NCBI GenBank assembly: GCA_021613535.1
Contig: CP075492.1
Location: 1,240,001-1,304,000 of the forward strand
Direction: 5' to 3'
Origin: Adineta vaga
Taxonomy: Eukaryota > Rotifera
DNA: 64,000 nt
Position numbers and translations under genes: made by a program. Shown here piece by piece: positions 58,791-64,000 of this stretch. The notes under the pieces were generated by a model, which did no database searches, was not told the DNA's origin, and saw only the letters and a program-made list of their open reading frames with translations. Each line of letters opens with the position of its first letter. Position 1 is the stretch's first letter.

Positions 58791-59699
58791 ATGTCAACAT
58801 CAATTTTACCTTATATTCAACTTCAAATAATTCGTTATGGAACACCAACACTTCTTATTTTAGGTAATTTTGGTAATATTTGTATTATAATTATATTTCT
58901 TAAACGTCGTCAAAGTTCTTGTGCAATGTATTTATTATTTAATGCAATATTTAATAGTATTTATTTAACATTTAATGTTATTTTATCTTTCTATGGTCTT
59001 TATTATGGAAATCCAACAAGTTCAAATCTTATTCTTTGTAAATTACGTTATTATTTATCACAAACATGGAATCAAACAGCTGTTTGTTTTGCAATATTTT
59101 CATGTATTGATCGTTTTTCTTTAGTTACACGTTATAAATATCTTCAATCAATGAATAAATTATTTATAATTCGATTAATTATTGGAATAACTTGTATTTC
59201 TTGGTATATTATATATATTCCAACATTATTCTTTGTAACAATTGAAAATCGATCATGTATATTAATTGGTACATATAATATTATTTATTTTGTTTATATT
59301 GCAATTTTTCATTCATTAATTCCACCAATGTTAATGATTATATTTGGATTTTTATCTTATCGAAAAATGATTCAATTACATTTACGTGTTCAACCTATGA
59401 TGAATAATAATAATAATACTATTACAATTCAAGATCGAGATCGAGAATTATTTCGTATTGTACTTGCTCAAGCATTTACTTATGTCTTAACAATTTTACC
59501 TTATCCATTTATTATTTTAGTAGTTGCTGTTAGTAATTATATTGGTATAGAGAAAAGTGTACAACGTATACAAATTGAAAACTTTTTGTCGGTTATTGGA
59601 GTAATACTTCTTTATTTAAATTGTTCTACGCCTTTTTATACATATTTTGTAGTTTCAAAAGCATTTCGTAAAGATTTTATCAAGATTTTTATTCGATGA
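58791..59699 (+). CDS. Rhodopsin-like 7TM receptor (FMRFamide-receptor-like)
   Basis: An intronless frame of 302 residues from the ATG at 58791. TM1 has the GNxxN-like LILGNFGNICIIIIFL. TM3 ends in CFAIFSCIDRFSLVTRYKYL, with IDRF in the DRY position. TM5 is IFHSLIPPMLMIIFGFL. TM6 has VLTILPYPFIILVV, carrying the usual proline. TM7 is LYLNCSTPFYTYFVVSK, with an NPxxY-like variant, followed by FRKDFIKIF as helix 8. The short N-terminus and Asn repeat in the third intracellular loop fit the very large bdelloid class of FMRFamide/peptide-type receptors. It couples to G proteins by family; the ligand is unknown. It is divergent from the LDLa-7TM gene and separated from it by about 1 kb. Confidence 0.82.
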   Translation: MSTSILPYIQLQIIRYGTPTLLILGNFGNICIIIIFLKRRQSSCAMYLLFNAIFNSIYLTFNVILSFYGLYYGNPTSSNLILCKLRYYLSQTWNQTAVCFAIFSCIDRFSLVTRYKYLQSMNKLFIIRLIIGITCISWYIIYIPTLFFVTIENRSCILIGTYNIIYFVYIAIFHSLIPPMLMIIFGFLSYRKMIQLHLRVQPMMNNNNNTITIQDRDRELFRIVLAQAFTYVLTILPYPFIILVVAVSNYIGIEKSVQRIQIENFLSVIGVILLYLNCSTPFYTYFVVSKAFRKDFIKIFIR

Positions 59700-60372
59700 A
59701 ACCATCCAAGTTCATAATGTTACATTTTGCTAATGAATAAAATAAGACATGAGATTAAATTATTCTTTAAGAGGATTTTATTTTACGCAGTATAATTTGA
59801 TTCATTATGAAAGTGAAAAATTCTCTCATCTTCAGGATAAATATCATTCGAGGACGTCACATTCAGATTTAAAGTTCAGAAGACATTTGTGTATTAAAAC
59901 AACTTCTTTCTTATTTTGTAAAAGGAAAAAAGTTCAATCTTATACATATATTCTTTGCCTTCACTGTTATTTTCACTCATATTTACATTCTATGAAATAT
60001 ATACATTATATGTGTAGAATTAGGTAAAAACTTATCTTTTGAGACTTTTGAGCTAGGGTGTAGGGTGTGGGTGTGGGTGTGTTAGTATTACATCTATCGA
60101 ACACCCACACTCACACCTTCTAAGTTCTTATTCTTAATGCCAACATCATTCAGTAAATGATAATGATCACGATCTTATTATCATCCAATAAATAAACAAA
60201 AACAATATTAATCGATAGTTTTAAAGATTTGTTAAATATTTATTTAATATCGAAAGCAAACTAAATATGAGATTCACAAGCACATTACATTAAGCAGTGT
60301 GAGATCAAAAACTGATAAGAAAAATTGAGAAACTTGATTGTCAATAGTATACAATGACAATCTGTCTTATTA
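59700..60372. other. Intergenic between convergent genes
   Basis: It contains the hairpin at 60056-60120. The open frame at 59749-60027 is not convincing. Confidence 0.4.
60056..60120. repeat. Telomere-like hairpin, loop type 2, inverted
   Basis: The left arm is GGGTGTGGGTGTGGGTGTG. The loop TTAGTATTACATCTATCGA is the reverse complement type of the loop at 31731. The right arm is ACACCCACACTCACACC. Confidence 0.7.
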
Positions 60373-63300
60373 TTATTCAGCATTAAAAGTAGCGGACGCC
60401 CCACCATTTACGATGAGTAAAAATGGTCCTGTAATATTTTTGTAATATGTTGTCACAACCACAATATATGTTCCTGTGAACTGAAGAAAATATCCAAATC
60501 CAAACTGATTATTTGCAGCGCCGTCGTCGTTCTGAAGAATTAAATTTTGAGAAGGAAACAAAGAATCGAAAGTGCCATTGTACAAATATCCATAGGTATC
60601 CATATTACTGTTTGATGCAATATTATAAAGTCCATTTATTGAAATATTGATTTTAATAGCTTGATAATAGTAAGGTGATCCTGAACAAACATCTGCACGA
60701 CAATACATTGAACTAGAATATGTCAAGGCTGATGAATAGGTCGATTCTATTCTTGGAGGACCTAAGCAAAGAAAATAAAAGAACAGAACACAAGGAATTT
60801 GAGCTTTTACTCAATCTTCTGTATTTATGTCTGCATACTTCCATAAACAAGAATTTAAAAAATAAAACTTCTATTTCCAGAATATTATTCTTAGTATTCT
60901 CGCTCAAAACTCACAAGATCATCTGTTATCGTTCCACTAAATTAATCTTACATAAGTCAAGTTCTTACCTGTAATATTTAGTTGATTATAATTAGTTGAT
61001 GCTGGACCAACTACGATGAGTAAAAATGGTCCTATAACACCGCTGTAGTATGTTGTCACAACCACAATATATGTTTCTGTAGACTGGAGAAAGTATGTTA
61101 GTTTGAAGTCAAGACGTCCAGCGCCGTTACTATTCTGAAGAATTAAATTTTGAGAAGGAAACAAAGGATCGAAAGTGCCATTGTACAAATATCCATAGGT
61201 ATCCATATCACTGTTCCATGAAGAAATACTAAAGTTTCCACTTGTTGATGTATTAATTTGAATAGCTTGATAATAATAGACTGATTCTGAACAAACATCT
61301 ACACGGCAATACATTGGACTAGAATATGTCAACGATGATGAATAAATTGATTGTACTATCGGTAGACCTAGTTTGAGAAAGTAAATGTTTTGCTTTCTTG
61401 TTGTAGAATAATCTTTCTATTCTATCAGCCGCGATGTCAACAAACTTTCTACAGCACTTTCGCCTTGAATAAAGAAGAATCTTGCATCAGGAGAAGTAAA
61501 GACAAGGAAGAATTTCGCAATGGGAACTGTAAAAAACCGAGAAGTAGTTCTATCTTATATATGGATGGTGGTATAAATTAGAATGATAAGTGAAAAATGC
61601 GAAGCAGTAGGCTCTCTGTCTCTGTATTTTTCTGACACGTGAGGTTTTCAATTTCGAAGGTTCTGGACCGATATCGGGTACATTCGCTAGTTTACAATAA
61701 TTCCTAAATTATAACTAAAATTTATATACAATAATACGCGTGCGTTTTCGTCCTTTTTTTTCAGAGAAAAACAATTTTCTAATGGAAAACCAGGGCCTTT
61801 GAGACTTCATTGGTCGTAACGAGCACGACAGTCGGATTTAGCAATGTCTAGAGCTGAAATAGATTTTCAAGTGACATATGAGATCTTTCTAATGCTAAAA
61901 AGTTACTGAAGAAAATCATCTTCATAACGATATCGTGGTATCATATATTATCTGCTCTTTGTTTGTTTTTATCGCATCATGCTTTACATGAACATTTAAT
62001 AGCTGATGTACATTAGTGACAGAAAGAAAAAGTGGGTAAATGACTAACAATTTTTTTCATTTATCATTATAGAAAATTTCTACAGATCAAAAGTGAACAT
62101 CAAGACTCAACTCTGTAGTACTTATTCTCATATATATTTATATAACATAAAACTATAAAAAAAAATTGTTTTCCTAAACTGGCGAAACCATTTGTGATAC
62201 TTTCACTATATTAGTTCATCCTATAAACTATGTTGAATGAATACATAATTTGAAGCGTTCTTCTTTAACGATGTTAAAATAAGGAGTTAATGTTACATAG
62301 CTCAATTTCATACCTGTCATATTAAGTTGATTACAACGGAATAGTCCTGGACCATATGCAATAAGTGAAAATGTGCCCTTCTCGAATTGATATACTGTTG
62401 TTACAACCACAATGTATGTCTCTGTAGACTGAAGAAAATATGCGAATCCAAAGTCACCATATTTATCGCTGTCATCATTTTGAAGAATTAAATTTTGAGA
62501 AGGAAACAAAGGATCAAAAGTGCCATTGTACAAATATCCATAGGTATCCATATCACTGTTCCACGAAGAAATACTATAGTTTCCACTTGTTGATGTATTA
62601 ATTTGTATAGCTTGATAATAATAGACTGATCCTGAACAAACATCTGCACGACAATACATTGGACTAGAATATGTCAACGATGATGAATAAATTGATTGTA
62701 CTATCGGTAGACCTAGTTAGAGAAAGTAAATGTGTCGTTAATTCTATCGATAACCTATGTATTTTAATTTGGTTCTATCAAATAATAGAGATGAAAGACA
62801 AAATAGCAATCATTCACTCAATAGTTATTTTTTCTATGTAGTTGAAAGTATTGAATAAATATATAATTTCGAACGTTTTTCTTCAACAATTTCACTTTTT
62901 CATGCAGCGAATTAGCCTTAGATAGCTCAAGTTCTTACCCGTTATATTTAGTTGATTATAACGAATTAGCCCAGGACCATATGCAATAAGTGAAAATGTG
63001 CCTTTCTCAAACTGAGACACGGTTGTTACAACTACAATATATGTTCCTGTGAACTGAAGAAAATATCCAAATCCAAACTGATTATTTGTAGCGCCGTCGT
63101 CGTTCTGAAGAATTAAATTTTGAGAAGGAAACAAAGGATCGAAAGTGCCATTGTACAAATATCCATAGGTATCCATATCATTGTTCCATGAGGAAATACT
63201 ATAATATCCACTTGTCGATGCATTAATCTGAATAGCTTGATAATGATAGACTGATCCTGAACAAACATCTGCACGACAATACATTGAACTAGAATATGTC

Positions 63301-63943
63301 AACGATGATGAATAGGTCGATTGTATTCTTGGAGAACCTAAGCAAAGAAAATAAAAGAACAGAACACAAGGAATATGAGCTTTTACTCAATCTTTTGTAT
63401 TTATCTCTGCATATTTCCATAAACAAGAATTTAAAAAATAAAACTTCTATTTTCAGAATATTATTCTTAGTATTCTCGCTCAAAACTCACAAGATCATCT
63501 GTTATCGTTCCACTAAATTAATCTTACATAAGTCAAGTTCTTACCTGTAATATTTAGTTGATAATAATTAATTAATGCTGGACCAATTCCGAATAGCCAG
63601 TATGCTCCTGACACATATGTTTCATCTGTGGTCACAATGACAATATATGTTTCTGTAGACCGAAAAAAATGACTCAATCCGAATTGCCCTGTTGCAGGAC
63701 CTTCGTTACTCTCAAGAATTAAGTTTTGAGAAGGGAACAAAGGATCGAAAATGGCATTGTACAGATAGCCATATGTGTTCACACTACCACCCGATACAAT
63801 ACTGTAATTTCCACTTGTTGTTACATTGATAAGTAAAGCTTGATAATAATAGAGTGATTCAGAACAAAAAACTTTACGACAGTACGCTGAACTACGTGAA
63901 GTTAGAGCTGATGCGTAGGTTGAATACACTACTGAAGAATTGC
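60373..63943 (-). CDS. PPC-like repeat protein, five tandem exons, 5' end outside window
   Basis: Exons 63545-63943, 62939-63337, 62314-62712, 60969-61367 and the terminal 60373-60761 join in phase 1. The four internal exons are each exactly 399 nt (133 codons). Every repeat follows the plan S-x-YSSALTYSSxMYCRADVC, YYYQAIQIN, GNYSISSWNSDMDTYGYLYN, FDPLFPSQNLILQNDDG, YFLQSTETYIVVVTT, GPFLLIVxGPA, QLNITG. The cysteine pair near each start probably forms a disulfide. The repeat resembles PPC-type beta-sandwiches that flank secreted peptidases, by pattern only. Introns are 207, 946, 226 and 207 nt, longer than elsewhere, and the two 207-nt introns are nearly identical. An acceptor (TTGACAG) at 63944 shows the gene continues upstream. 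It is related to the protein at 13.6-16.0 kb. Confidence 0.75.
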
Positions 63944-64000
63944 CTGTCAAAAATACAATAAATAATGAGAGTTTTAATCTGTATTGGTCTCTTTCTAAAT
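63944..64000 (-). other. Intron of the PPC-like gene, cut by the window edge
   Basis: The sequence upstream of the acceptor at 63944 has no exon character. The upstream exons, including any signal peptide, lie outside. Confidence 0.5.

Overview
The window looks like nuclear DNA of a bdelloid rotifer (Adineta/Rotaria-like). The DNA is AT-rich and genes lie on both strands. Spliceosomal introns are mostly 45-60 nt with GT..AG ends. The gene content suits the group: NHL-repeat proteins, FMRFamide-receptor-like 7TM proteins, an ADP-ribosyltransferase-TPR gene, PPC-like repeat proteins and bacterial-type enzyme genes. Short hairpins built from the telomere-like unit TGTGGG, the repeat I recall for bdelloid telomeres, are scattered between genes. 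No rRNA, tRNA, CRISPR array or autonomous transposase was seen. Exon joins were worked out by hand from reading frame and splice consensus. Species assignment is inference.

Layout. 1-2.2 kb: a broken unknown gene between two telomere-like motifs. 2.6-6.6 kb (-): a nine-exon secreted chimera with NHL, ricin-type lectin, PAN/apple and M60-like metallopeptidase domains, carrying one frameshift. 7.1-8.7 kb (-): TPR-MYND-SET protein. 9.6-10.2 kb: gene relic. 10.7-12.2 kb (-): pentameric ligand-gated channel lacking the Cys-loop. 13.6-16.0 kb (+): secreted Cys-rich protein with four PPC-like repeats and an 8-nt microexon. 16.8-18.8 kb (-): GH29 alpha-L-fucosidase. 19.6-19.9 kb: dead GH5 cellulase. 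20.6-20.8 kb (-): small gene with a TATA box. 21.4-23.8 kb (-): ADP-ribosyltransferase-TPR pseudogene. 24.6-25.5 kb (+): NmrA-like NAD(P)-binding protein. 25.8-26.5 kb: TLC-domain pseudogene. 26.6-27.4 kb (-): bacterial-type methyltransferase. 27.6 kb: relic of a PARG-like macrodomain gene. 28.1-29.8 kb (+): type II membrane mucin-like protein. 30.7-31.5 kb: 7TM pseudogene. 32.4-33.4 kb (+): aldo-keto reductase. 33.8-34.5 kb: RING relic, a hAT-type MITE and a 92-bp palindrome. 35.4-36.7 kb (-): MDR oxidoreductase. 37.7 kb (+): small secreted Cys-rich peptide. 41.2-43.1 kb (+): membrane protein resembling a glycosyltransferase. 43.2-45.0 kb: an undescribed inverted-repeat-bounded element full of degenerate repeats. 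46-48.4 kb: a second MITE and two small helical proteins. 50.0-52.1 kb (+): membrane-anchored NHL protein with a frameshift. 52.6-57.7 kb (-): LDLa/EGF ectodomain fused to a 7TM receptor. 58.8-59.7 kb (+): rhodopsin-like receptor. 60.4-63.9 kb (-): array of PPC-like exons, each internal exon exactly 399 nt.

The genes do not form a pathway. The window reads as an accessory region of the kind found away from conserved gene cores: many secreted or surface proteins, likely horizontally acquired enzymes, and a high density of gene relics and short non-autonomous elements. The strongest candidates for undescribed biology are the telomere-like hairpin family, the 43.2-45.0 kb element, the NHL-lectin-PAN-M60 chimera and the 399-nt exon array.
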